From Eutreptiella sp. 'Long Island Sound 2002' (lineage: Eukaryota; Euglenozoa; Euglenophyceae; Eutreptiales; Eutreptiaceae): a stretch of DNA of 64,000 nucleotides. The notes beneath the pieces are model-generated. The model had not been told where the DNA came from. It did no database searches and saw nothing but the letters and a program-made list of their open reading frames with translations. Each line of letters opens with the position of its first letter. Position 1 is the stretch's first letter. The position numbers were made by a program, and so were the translations under genes. Below are positions 1-10,783 of the stretch, piece by piece. Where the stretch lies: NCBI GenBank assembly GCA_964036045.1, contig OZ038380.1:165175872-165239871 (forward strand). The letters are read 5' to 3'.

Positions 1-3000
1 TGTCCCCATGGATGTTCCCATGGATGTCCCCATGGATGTCCCCATTGATGTCCCCATGGATGTCCCCATGGATGTCCCCATGGATGTCCCCATGGATGTC
101 CCCATTGATGTCCCCATGGATGTTCCCATGGATGTCCCCATGGATGTCCCCATGGAAGTCCCCATGGATGTCCCCATGGATGTCCCCATGGAAGTCCCCA
201 TGGATGTCCCCATGGATGTCCCCATGGATGTCCCCATGGATGTCCCCATTGATGTCCCCATTGATGTCCCCATGGATGTCCCCATGGATGTCCCCATGGA
301 AGTCCCCATGGATGTCCCCATGGATGTCCCCATGGAAGTCCCCATTGATGTACACATGGATGTCCCCATGGATGTCCCCATGGATGTCCCCATGGATGTC
401 CCCATGGATGTCCCCATGGAAGTCCCCATGGATGTCCCCATGGATGTCCCCATGGAAGTCCCCATTGATGTACACATGGATGTCCCCATTGATGTCCCCA
501 TTGATGTCCCCATGGATGTCCGCATGGAAGTCCCCATGGATGTCCCCATTGATGTCCCCATTGATGTCCCCATGGATGTCCCCACGGATGTCCCCATGGA
601 AGTACCCATTGATGTCCCCATTGATGTCCCCATGGATGTCCCCATTGATGTCCCCATTGATGTCCCCATGGATGTCCCCATGGAAGTCCCCATTGATGTG
701 TCCATGGATGTCCCCATTGATGTCCCCATGGATGTCCCCATGGATGTCCCCATTGATGTCCCCATGGATGTCCCCATGGATGTCCCCATTGATGTCCCCA
801 TTGATGTCCCCATGGATGTCCCCATTGATGTCCCCATGGATGTCCCCATGGATGTCCCCATTGATGTCCCCATGGATGTCCCCATGGATGTCCCCATGGA
901 TGTCCCCATTGATGTCCCCATGGATGTCCCCATGCATGTCCCCATTGATGTCCCCATGGATGTCCCCATGGATGTCCCCATTGATGTCCCCATGGATGTC
1001 CCCATGGAAGTCCCCATTGATGTCCCCATGGATGTCCCCATTGATGTCCCCATTGATGTCCCCATTGATGTCCCCATTGATGTCCCCATGGATGTCCCCA
1101 TGGATGTCCCCATGGATGTCCCCATTGATGTCCCCTTTGATGTCCCCATTGATGTCCCCATGGATGTCCCCATTGATGTCCCCATTGATGTCCCCATTGA
1201 TGTCCCCATTGATGTCCCCATGGATGTCCCCATGGATGTCCCCATTGATGTCCCCATGGATGTCCCCATGGATGTCCCCATTGATGTCCCCATTGATGTC
1301 CCCATTGATGTCCCCATGGATGTCCCCATTGATGTCCCCATGGATGTCCCCATGGATGTCCCCATGAATGTCCCCATTGATGTCCCCTTTGATGTCCCCA
1401 TGGATGTCCCCATTGATGTCCCCATGGATGTCCCCATGGATGTCCCCATGGATGTCCCCATGGATGTCCCCATGGATGTCCCCATGGATGTCCCCATTGA
1501 TGTCCCCATGGATGTCCCCATTGATGTCCCCATGGATGTCCCCATTGATGTCCCCATGGATGTCCCCATTGATGTCCCCATTGATGTCCCCATGGATGTC
1601 CCCATGGATGTCCCCATTGATGTCCCCATGGATGTCCCCATGGATGTCCCCATGGATGTCCCCATTGATGTCCCCATGGATGTCCCCATGGATGTCCCCA
1701 TTGATGTCCCCATGGATGTCCCCATGGATGTCCCCATTGATGCCCCCATGGAAGTCCCCATGGATGTCCCCATTGATGTCCCCATTGATGTCCCCATGGA
1801 TGTCCCCATTGATGTCCCCATGGATGTCCCCATTGATGTCCCCATTGATGTCCCCATTGATGTCCCCATGGATGTTCCCATGGATGTCCCCATTGATGTC
1901 CCCATTGATGTCCCCATGGATGTCCCCATGGATGTCCCCATTGATGTCCCCATTGATGTCCCCATGGATGTCCCCATTGATGTCCCCATGGATGTCCCCA
2001 TGGATGTCCCCATTGATGTCCCCATGGATGTCCCCATGGATGTCCCCATGGATGTCCCCATGGATGTCCCCATTGATGTCCCCCTGGATGTTCCCATGGA
2101 TGTCCCCATGGATGTCCCCATGGATGTCCCCATGGATGTCCCCATGGATGTCCCCATGGATGTCCCCATTGATGTCCCCATTGATGTCCCCATTGATGTC
2201 CCCATGGATGTCCCCATGGATGTCCCCATGGATGTTCCCATGGATGTTCCCATGGATGTCCCCATTGATGTCCCCATTGATGTCCCCATGGATGTCCCCA
2301 TGGATGTCCCATGGATGTCCCCATGGATGTCCCCATTGATGTCCCCATTGATGTCCCCATGGATGTCCCCATGGATGTCCCCATTGATGTCCCCATGGAT
2401 GTCCCCATGGATGTCCCCATGGATGTCCCCATTGATGTCCCCATTGATGTCCCCATGGATGTCCCCATGGATGTCCCCATTGATGTCCCCATGGATGTCC
2501 CCATGGATGTCCCCATGGATGTCCCCATGGATGTCCCCATTGATGTCCCCATGGATGTCCCCATGGATGTCCCCATTGATGTCCCCATGGATGTCCCCAT
2601 TGATGTCCCCATTGATGTCCCCCTGGATGTTCCCATGGATGTCCCCATGGATGTCCCCATGGACGTCCCCATTGATGTCCCCATGGGTGTCCCCATGGAT
2701 TTCTCCCTGGATGTCCCCATGGATGTCCCCATGGATGTCCCCATGGATGTCCCCATTGATGTCCCCATGGATGTTCCCATGGATGTCCCCATTGATGTCC
2801 CCATTGATGTCCCCATGGATGTCCCCATGGATGTCCCCATGGATGTCCCCATGGATGTCCCCATTGATGTCCCCATTGATGTCCCCATGGATGTCCCCAT
2901 GGATGTCCCCATGGATGTCCCCATGGATGTCCCCATTGATGTCCCCATGGATGTCCCCATGGATGTCCCCATTGATGTCCCCATGGATGTCCCCATTGAT

Positions 3001-5614
3001 GTCCCCATGCATGTCCCCCTGGATGTTCCCATGGATGTCCCCATGGATGTCCCCATGGATGTCCCCATTGATGTCCCCGTGGATGTCCCCATGGATGTCC
3101 CCATGGATGTCCCCATGGATGTCCCCATTGATGTCCCCGTGGATGTCCCCATGGATGTCCCCATGGATGTCCCCATGGATGGCCCCATGGATGTTCCCAT
3201 GGATGTCCCCATGGATGTCCCCATGGATGTCCCCATGGATGTCCCCATGGATGTCCCCATTGATGTCCCCATTGATGTCCCCTTGGATGTCCCCATGGAT
3301 GTCCCCATGCATGTCCCCATGGATGTCCCCATGGATGTCCCCATGGATGTCCCCATGGATGTCCCCATGGATGTCCCCATTGATGTCCCCATGGATGTCC
3401 CCATTGATGTCCCCATGGATGTCCCCATTGATGTCCCCACGGATGTCCCCATTGATGTCCCCATGCATGTCCCCATGGATGTCCCCATTGATGTCCCCAT
3501 TGATGTCCCCATTGATGTCCCCATGGATGTCCCCATGGATGTCCCCATTGATGTCCCCATGGATGTCCCCATGGATGTCCCCATGGATGTCCCCATGGAT
3601 GTCCCCATGGATGTCCCCATGGATGTCACCATTGATGTTCCCATGGATGTCCCCATTGATGTCCCCATGGAGGTCCCCATTGATGTCCCCATTGATGTCC
3701 CCATTGATGTCCCCATGGATGTCCCCATTGATGTCCCCATGCATGTCCCCCTGGATGTTCCCATGGATGTCCCCATGGATGTCCCCATGGACGTCCCCAT
3801 TGATGTCCCCGTGGATGTCCCCATGGATGTCCCCATGGATGTCCCCATGGATGTCCCCATTGATGTCCCCATGGATGTCCCCATGGATGTCCCCATGGAT
3901 GTCCCCATGGATGGCCCCATGGATGTTCCCATGGATGTCCCCATGGATGTCCCCATGGATGTCCCCATGGATGTCCCCATGGATGTCCCCATTGATGTCC
4001 CCATTGATGTCCCCTTGGATGTCCCCATGGATGTCCCCATGCATGTCCCCATGGATGTCCCCATTGATGTCCCCATGGATGTCCCCATGGATGTCCCCAT
4101 GGATGTCCCCATTGATGTCCCCATGGATGTCCCCATTGATGTCCCCATGGATGTCCCCATTGATGTCCCCACGGATGTCCCCATTGATGTCCCCATGCAT
4201 GTCCCCATGGATGTCCCCATTGATGTCCCCATTGATGTCCCCATTGATGTCCCCATGGATGTCCCCATGGGTGTCCCCATGGATGTCCCCATGGATGTCC
4301 CCATTGATGTCCCCATGGATGTCCCCATTGATGTCCCCATGGATGTCCCCATTGATGTCCCCATGGATGTCCCCATTGATGTCCCCATTGATGTCCCCTT
4401 GGATGTCCCCATGGAGGTCCCCATGGATGTCCCCATGGATGTCCCCATTGATGTCCCCATGGATGTCCTCATGGATGTCCCCATGGATGTCCCCATGGAT
4501 GTCCCCATTGATGTCCCCTTGGATGTCCCCATGGAGGTCCCCATGGATGTCCCCATGGATGTCCCCATTGATGTCCCCATGGATGTCCCCATGGATGTCC
4601 CCATTGTTGTCCCCATTGATGTCCCCATGGATGTCCCCATGGATGTCCCCATTGATGTCCCCATGGATGTCCCCATGGATGTCCCCATTGATGTCCCCAT
4701 TGATATCCCCTTGGATGTCCCCATGGAGGTCCCCATGGATGTCCCCATGGATGTCCCCATGGATGTCCCCATGGATGTCCCCATTGATGTCCCCATGGAT
4801 GTCCCCATTGATGTCCCCATGGAAGTCCCCATTGATGTCCCCATGGATGTCCCCATGGATGTCCCCATGGAGGTCCCCATGGAGGTCCCCATGGATGTCC
4901 CCATGGATGTCCCCATGGATGTCCCCATGGATGTCCCCATGGATGTCCCCATGGATGTCCCCATGGATGTCCCCATGGATGTCCCCATGGAAGTCCCCAT
5001 GGATGTCCCCATTGATGTCCCCATGGATGTCCGCATGGAGGTCCCCATGGATGTCCCCATGGATGTCCCCATGGAGGTCCCCATGGAGGTCCCCATGGAT
5101 GTCCCCATGGATGTCCCCACGGATGTCCCCATGGATGTCCCCATGGATGTCCCCATGGATGTCCCCATGGATGTCCCCATGGATGTCCCCATGGATGTCC
5201 CCATTGATGTCCCCATGGATGTCCCCATGGATGTCCCCATGGATGTCCCCATGGAAGTCCCCATGGATGTCCCCATTGATGTCCCCATTGATGTCCCCAT
5301 GGATGTCCCCATTGATGTCCCCATGGATGTCCCCATGGATGTCCCCATGGATGTCCCCATTGATGTCCCCATTGATGTCCCCATGGATGTCCCCATGGAT
5401 GTCCCCATGGATGTCCCCATGGATGTCCCCATGGATGTCCCCATGGATGTCCCCATGGATGTCCCCATGGATGTCCCCATGGATGTCCCCATGGATGTCC
5501 CCATGGATGTCCCCATGGATGTCCCCATGGATGTCCCCATGGATGTCCCCATTGATGTCCCCATGGATGTCCCCATGGATGTCCCCATGGATGTCCCCAT
5601 GGATGTCCCCATGG
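1..5614. repeat. 12-bp satellite array, left block
   Basis: Tandem copies of a 12-bp unit, GATGTCCCCATG or GATGTCCCCATT, run without a break from the window edge to the first retroelement. The commonest changes are gaagtc or gaggtc for gatgtc, a C for A before TGG, and ccctgg or ccttgg for ccatgg. One 11-bp unit at 2303-2313 has lost a C and shifts every reading frame. No stop occurs in any frame of the consensus, so the long ORFs across this block (MDVP, WMSP and HGCP forward; MGTS, HGDI and WGHP reverse) are a property of the unit and not evidence of a protein. This block is more varied than the central one. The array continues beyond the left edge. Confidence 0.97.
3006..4469. repeat. 732-bp higher-order duplication in the satellite
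   Basis: Rare variant units recur in the same order 732 bp (61 units) apart. The catgcatg variant is at 3006 and 3738, the gatggcccc variant at 3181 and 3913, and the cccacgg variant at 3439 and 4171. This marks two adjacent copies of a 61-unit block, roughly 3006-3737 and 3738-4469. The outer limits are approximate. Shorter repeats follow: the cttggatgtcccc-plus-gaggtc motif at about 4398, 4518 and 4711. Confidence 0.8.
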
Positions 5615-5655
5615 TTTGCACAAGCAGAGCACAAGAAAACTGCACAGGACTTGGG
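5615..5655 (-). repeat. Split direct repeat B2 (element terminus)
   Basis: The 41-bp sequence starting TTTGCACAAGCAGAGC is identical to 5961-6001 and abuts the satellite on its left. It forms the 3' end of the element in minus-strand orientation. Identity stops at 5656 versus 6002. The preceding G (5614/5960) also matches, so the boundary is uncertain by one base. Confidence 0.9.
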
Positions 5656-5894
5656 ATAGCAGTACTGAAGTATCACCAAGGCCGGAAATACCGGCGGTTG
5701 TATGGACGGGTGCGCTGCGGGCCACTCCGCTGGATGCGGGACCCCACTCTGAAACTGACCCTGACCCTATACCCTGGCCCACACGCTGCAGCACGGTTAG
5801 ATCCCCCACTCCACCCGAGGGGATCGGTTTCAAAAAGGAAAGGAAAGGGCAGGTGCTCTCAGGGGGTCAGTCGGTCAGTGGGTGGGTGGGCGGG
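5656..5894 (-). other. Spacer between B2 and A2 of the YR element
   Basis: These 239 bp separate terminal repeat B2 from the internal A2 copy. The sequence is unrelated to the satellite and I see no coding features. Its position corresponds to the B2-A2 interval of split-direct-repeat elements, which normally serves in replication of the ends. Confidence 0.6.
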
Positions 5895-5960
5895 CAAAGA
5901 CAGGAAAACTGCCTAAACATTGGAGACGCAAACAAAAGTTGAGACGAGGCACAACTAGTG
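5895..5960 (-). repeat. Split direct repeat A2 (internal copy)
   Basis: These 66 bp are identical to 13811-13876, ending GGCACAACTAGTG. They are directly joined to B1 at 5961. The A-B junction (CTAGTG|TTTGCA) is what joining the two element ends in a circle would produce. Confidence 0.92.
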
Positions 5961-6001
5961 TTTGCACAAGCAGAGCACAAGAAAACTGCACAGGACTTGG
6001 G
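5961..6001 (-). repeat. Split direct repeat B1 (internal copy)
   Basis: These 41 bp are identical to the terminal copy at 5615-5655 and directly abut A2. Adjacent A and B inside the element, with separate A and B at the two ends, is the defining layout of split direct repeats. Confidence 0.92.
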
Positions 6002-6070
6002 TATTCATTCTCCGCCGTACCCAGCTCTCACACCACAGGGCCCACAACCGGATCTCAGCCCCAGAGGAAT

Positions 6071-6700
6071 GTGAACTGAGGTAGCAACCAAGCGAAAAGG
6101 CAGAACAAACAGAAGCACCCCCCCCCCCCCCACTACACCCAGGGGACCCGCCACCGTGCACTGCCGACCCGCATCCACCCGAGACACGGCGCCATGCTCA
6201 ACGGCAGAATCCAGAAGCTGAAGCGGAGGGAGGTCAGGAATCGTGTCGGGCTCCGGGTCCACATCAGCAGTGTCACCCCAGCAGACTCCTTCAGCGGCCA
6301 CGCCGTAATGGACAGTCACCACAGCGGGCAGATACAGGCGATCAAGACGGTCGCCGTGCCCACGCACAAAGAAGGCGGTCAAATGTGAACTGAGGTAGTA
6401 ACCAAGCGAAAAGGCAGAACAAACAGAAGCACCCCCCCCCCCCCCCCACTACACCCAGGGGACCCGCCACCGTGCACTGCCGACCCGCATCCACCCGAGA
6501 CACGGCGCCATGCTCAACGGCAGAATCCAGAAGCTGAAGCGGAGGGAGGTCAGGAATCGTGTCGGGCTCCGGGTCCACATCAGCAGTGTCACCCCAGCAG
6601 ACTCCTTCAGCGGCCACGCCGTAATGGACAGTCACCACAGCGGGCAGATACAGGCGATCACGACGGTCGCCGTGCCCACGCACAAAGAAGGCGGTCAAAT
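6071..6700. repeat. Tandem duplication of about 315 bp in the 3' region of the YR element
   Basis: Copy 1 (6071-6384, 314 bp) and copy 2 (6385-6700, 316 bp) are nearly identical. Their visible differences are a C run of 14 (6118-6131) versus 16 (6432-6447) and a few substitutions. On the minus strand each copy can be read as peptide similar to the acidic tail of the recombinase ORF (shared motif AVSR.DAG..CTVAGPL). The repeat therefore appears to derive from that part of the gene. I see no independent gene here. Confidence 0.9.
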
Positions 6701-7477
6701 CGCACCAACCGGCCTTGAGCCCCAGCAAGAAGCGGAGTGAGGCACGCCCAAAAAGGTCTCCGCCGCACCCGGCTCTCTCACCGCAGGTCCCACAACCAAT
6801 CCCTGCCCCAGAGGAACGTGCGAACAAGCAAAAAGGCAGACTAAACCGCAGCACCCCCCACGACAACCAGAGGACCCGCCACCGTGCACTGCTGACCCGC
6901 ATCTTCCCGAGACACGGCGCCGCGCTCAATGGCAAAGGCCAGGGGCCGAAGTGCGGGGAGGTCAGGAAATGTGCCGGGCACCAGGCCCAAAATAGCAGCG
7001 CCAGCCCCGGTGGACGCCTCCAGCGGCCACGCCGCCCAGGTCAGTCACCACAGTGGGCAGATACAGGCGATCACGACGGTCGCCGTGTCCCTCGGACAAA
7101 GAGGGCGGGCATATCCCACCACCCTGCCGTCAGCGTCCGCTGGATGCGGAGTGAGGCAGGCCCAACAAAAATGCGATACAAATAAAGCACCCAGCGGCCG
7201 TGCCGCCAACCAAATAAAGAGACAACAAGACAGGCGCACCCAGCGGCCACGCCGTCAGAGTCACCCCCTGCAGAGGGCAGATACAGGCGATTACGACGGT
7301 CGCCCAGTCTCACCGACGGTAAAAAGGCTGTCAACCCCAGCACCCGGCCGTCAGCTCCAGCGGAACGCGGACCGACTCGGCCTAAAAAGACAAAGCAAAA
7401 GCAACACCCAGCGGCCACGCCGTCAGGGTCACCCACTGCAGTGGGCAGGCTCAGACAACGACGACAGGCGTCAAACC
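6701..7477. repeat. Degenerate copies of the same repeat modules
   Basis: A third, diverged copy of the 315-bp repeat and its left flank runs about 6755-7110 (compare 6005-6370). A module of about 60 bp beginning GGCCACGCCG and carrying GGGCAGATACAGGCGAT recurs near 6296, 6612, 7025, 7247 and 7410 with spacings of about 316, 413, 222 and 163 bp. Minus-strand translation gives repeated LYLP...GVAAG peptides. I read this as a decayed tandem array and not a gene. Confidence 0.7.
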
Positions 7478-8002
7478 TCACGGGTTGAAGAGGCGGGCAA
7501 TTTGCAACACCAGCCCATACCGGGCCTGGATCCATACATAGGGTACCGCAACCCTGCGTCCCTGGTTCCAGTCCGTTAGGGAGACCACAGTGTCTCCCTC
7601 CGGCAGCCTCACCTCCCAGACCTGGCGGCAGGCATGCCGCCCTGGGAGCTTGGCGGCGCTGCCGCCGGGGGCCGTGCGGCGGTGCGGCGTGCCCCCCACG
7701 CGTGCGGCCACGTCCCTGGCCGCTCGTTCCAAAAACCCCTCCCTGTCGTCAGGGAGGGGGCACTGGGGGCACAGGCGCACCCCGTTGCCGAGCAGCACCC
7801 GGCGGATGGGCAGGCGTGCCAGCCTGCCACGGAGGCGGGTGCGGAGCACGCCACTCCACTTCGCCGCCCGGCGCTGCTGGGCGTCCGCGGAACGCCGGTG
7901 CCGCTGTCCGCCATGGCGACCCTTCCGGTGGGCTCCACGGGAACCCCGTCGCTTGCGGGCCCCACGCGAGCCCCGACGCTTGGTCATAGGTGTGGAAAGC
8001 AA
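7478..8002 (-). CDS. Hypothetical basic protein at the 3' end of the YR element
   Basis: A 174-residue ORF downstream of RT/RNase H. I do not recognise the family. The first 50 residues are very rich in Arg, Lys and Gly (repeated RRGSRGA), as in a nucleic-acid-binding or nuclear-targeting tail. A CPQC motif lies in the middle. The last 45 residues look like ordinary globular protein (around EVRLPEGDTVVSLTDW). A second in-frame ATG at 7987 is an equally possible start. It follows the RT ORF across a 17-base homopolymer (8051-8067), so it could once have been continuous with RT through a frameshift. It could equally be non-functional. Confidence 0.4.
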   Translation of the reverse strand: MLSTPMTKRRGSRGARKRRGSRGAHRKGRHGGQRHRRSADAQQRRAAKWSGVLRTRLRGRLARLPIRRVLLGNGVRLCPQCPLPDDREGFLERAARDVAARVGGTPHRRTAPGGSAAKLPGRHACRQVWEVRLPEGDTVVSLTDWNQGRRVAVPYVWIQARYGLVLQIARLFNP

Positions 8003-8050
8003 AAAAGGTTGCTACATGGAGGGGGCAAACTCTGCCGCCGCTGGCCCACT

Positions 8051-8067
8051 GGGGGGGGGGGGGGGGG
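8051..8067. repeat. 17-base G homopolymer (C on the element's coding strand)
   Basis: This is the longest of a series of pure G runs on the plus strand inside the YR element: 8051-8067 (17), 9481-9490 (10), 9698-9710 (13), 10174-10187 (14), 10431-10444 (14), 10609-10622 (14), 10773-10785 (13) and 11321-11331 (11). Several coincide with apparent reading-frame changes. Confidence 0.9.
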
Positions 8068-8073
8068 AGGGGG

Positions 8074-9435
8074 CTAGTATCCTCGGAGACACACCACCCC
8101 CCTCACCCGAGCCTCGCCCAGATTCTCCAGCAATGCATCCCACGTGCACCAAGCCTCGACTTCCGCTCTGGCCTGTGAGCCTCCGAATACTGACGTCACC
8201 CTGGACATAGGGTCTCCCGGCTGAAGCGCCGAGGGCACGCACACGAGGCGGAGCACGATCCCTGATACCCACAGGATTCTAGCCAATGACCGAAGGACCG
8301 TTTGGTGGTGGGTCAGGTGGCTAGTCGCGCGCAGCCTGAGGACCTGAGCAATGGCCGCCTCGCTGTCGCTACAGACCGTAACAGCTCGGTGTCCCGTCCT
8401 GACTGCAAACCTGACGGCCCACGCCACTCCCCTCAGTTCCGTGGTTTGCTGGCCGGCGAAGCGGGCAGGAGGTGTCACATGCGTACGCACACCCACCCCC
8501 GGCACGAGCGCCCCAACCCTCAGGCACCCCGCATCGCGCGCTCCATCGACACAGATGACGACGCCCCCGCTCCAGAGCGATGATCGCGAAAGCCTATCCT
8601 CAGTCCCAAACTGGAGGGTCCTCAATTGCTGCCAGGCCTCCCCGCCCGGCGCCCGCCAGGGCTCGGCCGCCAGCGCCACCAATGTCGCGAGGCTGCCCAG
8701 CATTTTTAGGGGGAAGCCGTGGGCCGGCTGTTTGGCCCCCCCCACCGTCCGACCCCAACGCAACCAGCAGTAGGCGCCCGCCGCGAAAGGACAACCCAAT
8801 CCCCTCGGACGCACATGCCTATTCAGTAAACCCAGGAAGCTTTGGAGGTGCCGGTCGTTGCCTGCGCCAACCGCCAGCCTCAGCCACCCCGCCCACAACT
8901 GGAGCAGTGCTTGTTCATGGCTCTTGATCCGCCTAGCCTGCAAGTCGAGCTCCTTTCCCAGGAATGACGCCACAGGCACCGGGTCCAGGACACTCTTAGG
9001 ACTTATGAGGAAACCAGCTTCGATCAGGGCACGCACTGCCACTCGTCCTGCCTCCCTGAGCACCTCCCTATCAGTGAAGACGAGCAAAAAGTCATCGAGG
9101 TAGTGCACAAGGAGTATCTCGGGGGGCAGTACCCCCTGGAGAATGCGAGCCAAACTGGTTTGGCACAGATAGGGGCTGTATTTCCAGCCAAACGGTAGGC
9201 GCGACAGCGCAACAGGCGGAGCCCCGGGGGCGGGCCGGAAGCGAAAAACCTGGCGCGCACCCTGGGGCAAGCAAAAGCTCCAGAACGCATTTTTGAGGTC
9301 GATGTGGAGGCCGTAGAGGTCCACATCAGGCGGGAACGCCGACAAGGACCTAGCCAAATCCTCCCAGGAATCCAATCTGAAAGTGGGGGGCTTGCCCCCG
9401 TCACTCTTGTTGATCTTGACGCAACTCAAGATCAA
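8074..9435 (-). CDS. Reverse transcriptase / RNase H of the YR retrotransposon
   Basis: This would copy the element's RNA into DNA and remove the RNA strand. The RT fingers read YPFVIPKSS, just upstream of the first usable start. The palm carries DLKNAFWSF and the catalytic YLDD box at residues 112-115 (9102-9091). The RNase H domain shows CVDGARD (Asp about 297), QQTTELRG (Glu), CSDSEAAI (Asp about 357) and a final GDPMSR. No methylase domain follows; the ORF ends about 45 residues after RNase H. The start is uncertain. The frame is open back to 9510, after a TGA at 9511-9513, with no ATG, and a C10 run plus CCCAA repeats lie there. The true N-terminus is therefore probably in another frame upstream. 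The domain call is firm; activity of this copy is doubtful. Confidence 0.85.
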   Translation of the reverse strand: MILSCVKINKSDGGKPPTFRLDSWEDLARSLSAFPPDVDLYGLHIDLKNAFWSFCLPQGARQVFRFRPAPGAPPVALSRLPFGWKYSPYLCQTSLARILQGVLPPEILLVHYLDDFLLVFTDREVLREAGRVAVRALIEAGFLISPKSVLDPVPVASFLGKELDLQARRIKSHEQALLQLWAGWLRLAVGAGNDRHLQSFLGLLNRHVRPRGLGCPFAAGAYCWLRWGRTVGGAKQPAHGFPLKMLGSLATLVALAAEPWRAPGGEAWQQLRTLQFGTEDRLSRSSLWSGGVVICVDGARDAGCLRVGALVPGVGVRTHVTPPARFAGQQTTELRGVAWAVRFAVRTGHRAVTVCSDSEAAIAQVLRLRATSHLTHHQTVLRSLARILWVSGIVLRLVCVPSALQPGDPMSRVTSVFGGSQARAEVEAWCTWDALLENLGEARVRGVVCLRGY

Positions 9436-9510
9436 GGATACCTTCTCGGATGATTTGGGGATGACGAAGGGGTAACATGTGGGGGGGGGGTTGGGTTGGG
9501 TTGGGTTGGG

Positions 9511-10783
9511 TCAAGGCCTCGCCTGGTCGCCTACCCACGGTCCGCGCCGCCTTCCCTGCGGGACCCGACTGGGCGGCCGTACCCGGGTGTCCGGTCACAA
9601 GGCCTACCGGACTGTTGACCGCCCCCAGACCCCGCGGTGGCGCTCGCGGGCGGGAGATGCCGCCGTGCCTGTGTGTATGTGCCCTTGTGTGTCTGAGGGG
9701 GGGGGGGGGGCTGTGGCACACCTGCTTGCTCCATTGTTGTTCGGCGTTGGCGCACATGGCGCGGGGAAGTGTGTGCCTGGTGCTCCAGGCCCCGGCAGGG
9801 AGGCTGGAGAGCCTGACGCTGAGCCCGCCGGGGGAGATGTGGGCCTGGGCTCGCAACCTCCACGTCACAAGGACATGCTACCCAACCACTCCACGACTGC
9901 CTATTGGCACGGGAAGGCGGTGGTACGTGGCACGACTGGGGTCAGACCCGCACTCCTTGACTGCCTTAGGCACAGGTGGTGCAGCCTCGCGGGCTGGGTC
10001 CGGCTCCCACGGCCGAGGGCGTACCCTGGGCAGATGGAGGGGCACCAAGGCGCAGAGTGTCCTTCCCTGCCCTGGGTGCCACCAGTGCTGGCTGCACTGG
10101 CTGCGGCGCTACAGCCCGCGTAGACGAGGGGGCCCAGAGGGCACCACACCCGAATGGCCTCTCCGTTGAGGAAGGGGGGGGGGGGGGCAGGGGTCGGCTG
10201 GTGGCTGTCTGGCCTCCAGGGGTCACCCACAACTGCACTGGAGTGCACGGGGCTGTGCTGGCCTAGGCGTCTGTGATGAAGTTGGTGGGGCACGTGCACA
10301 CCTGGAGGTTCCCTAGGCAGGCCGCTCAAGGGATACCCACAGCGGTCAAGCTGCGAGCCCTTCACAGCCTCCACTTTTTAGGCCCTGAGGGCGCCGACTC
10401 CGTGCACCCCTCCCGTCGGGGGCGCAGGCTGGGGGGGGGGGGGGTAGGGTGGTGGATGGGTCTACCTGTTCACTTGCGTGGGAGAGGAGGACCACCTGCT
10501 GGGTTACCATGCGGGTCCCAGATCCCAACATACTTGTCGCTCGGCGTCCGCTCCCTGAGGGACCTGGATCACCATGTGACGGCCTGCAGTGAGGGTGTGA
10601 GGGCATGCGGGGGGGGGGGGGGTGCTGGGCCTGCTTTCGGTCCGGCCCCATTTCTGTTGGGGGGGGTGGGGGCAGCAAAAGGTCTGCTCCCCTGTTTCCT
10701 GGTCCCGACGAGGAACCAGCCCACGGCCTGCACCCTCGCTTTGTGGTGGCTGAAATTTGGGCCGACAGAGGTGGGGGGGGGGG
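9511..10783. other. No recognisable gene; homopolymer-rich interior of the YR element
   Basis: About 1.27 kb upstream of the RT domain on the coding strand. ORFs of 90-230 codons exist on both strands but are low-complexity, overlap one another and show no family I recognise. Four pure G runs of 13-14 bases on the plus strand (9698, 10174, 10431, 10609) interrupt any frame. It may hold the decayed N-terminal part of the RT polyprotein, or introns. I cannot decide from sequence alone. Confidence 0.5.

Noticed and set aside
1-5614. CRISPR-like or antifreeze/structural repeat gene
   Set aside because: There are no spacers between repeats, and the 12-bp head-to-tail unit shows no preserved frame. 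It is a satellite.
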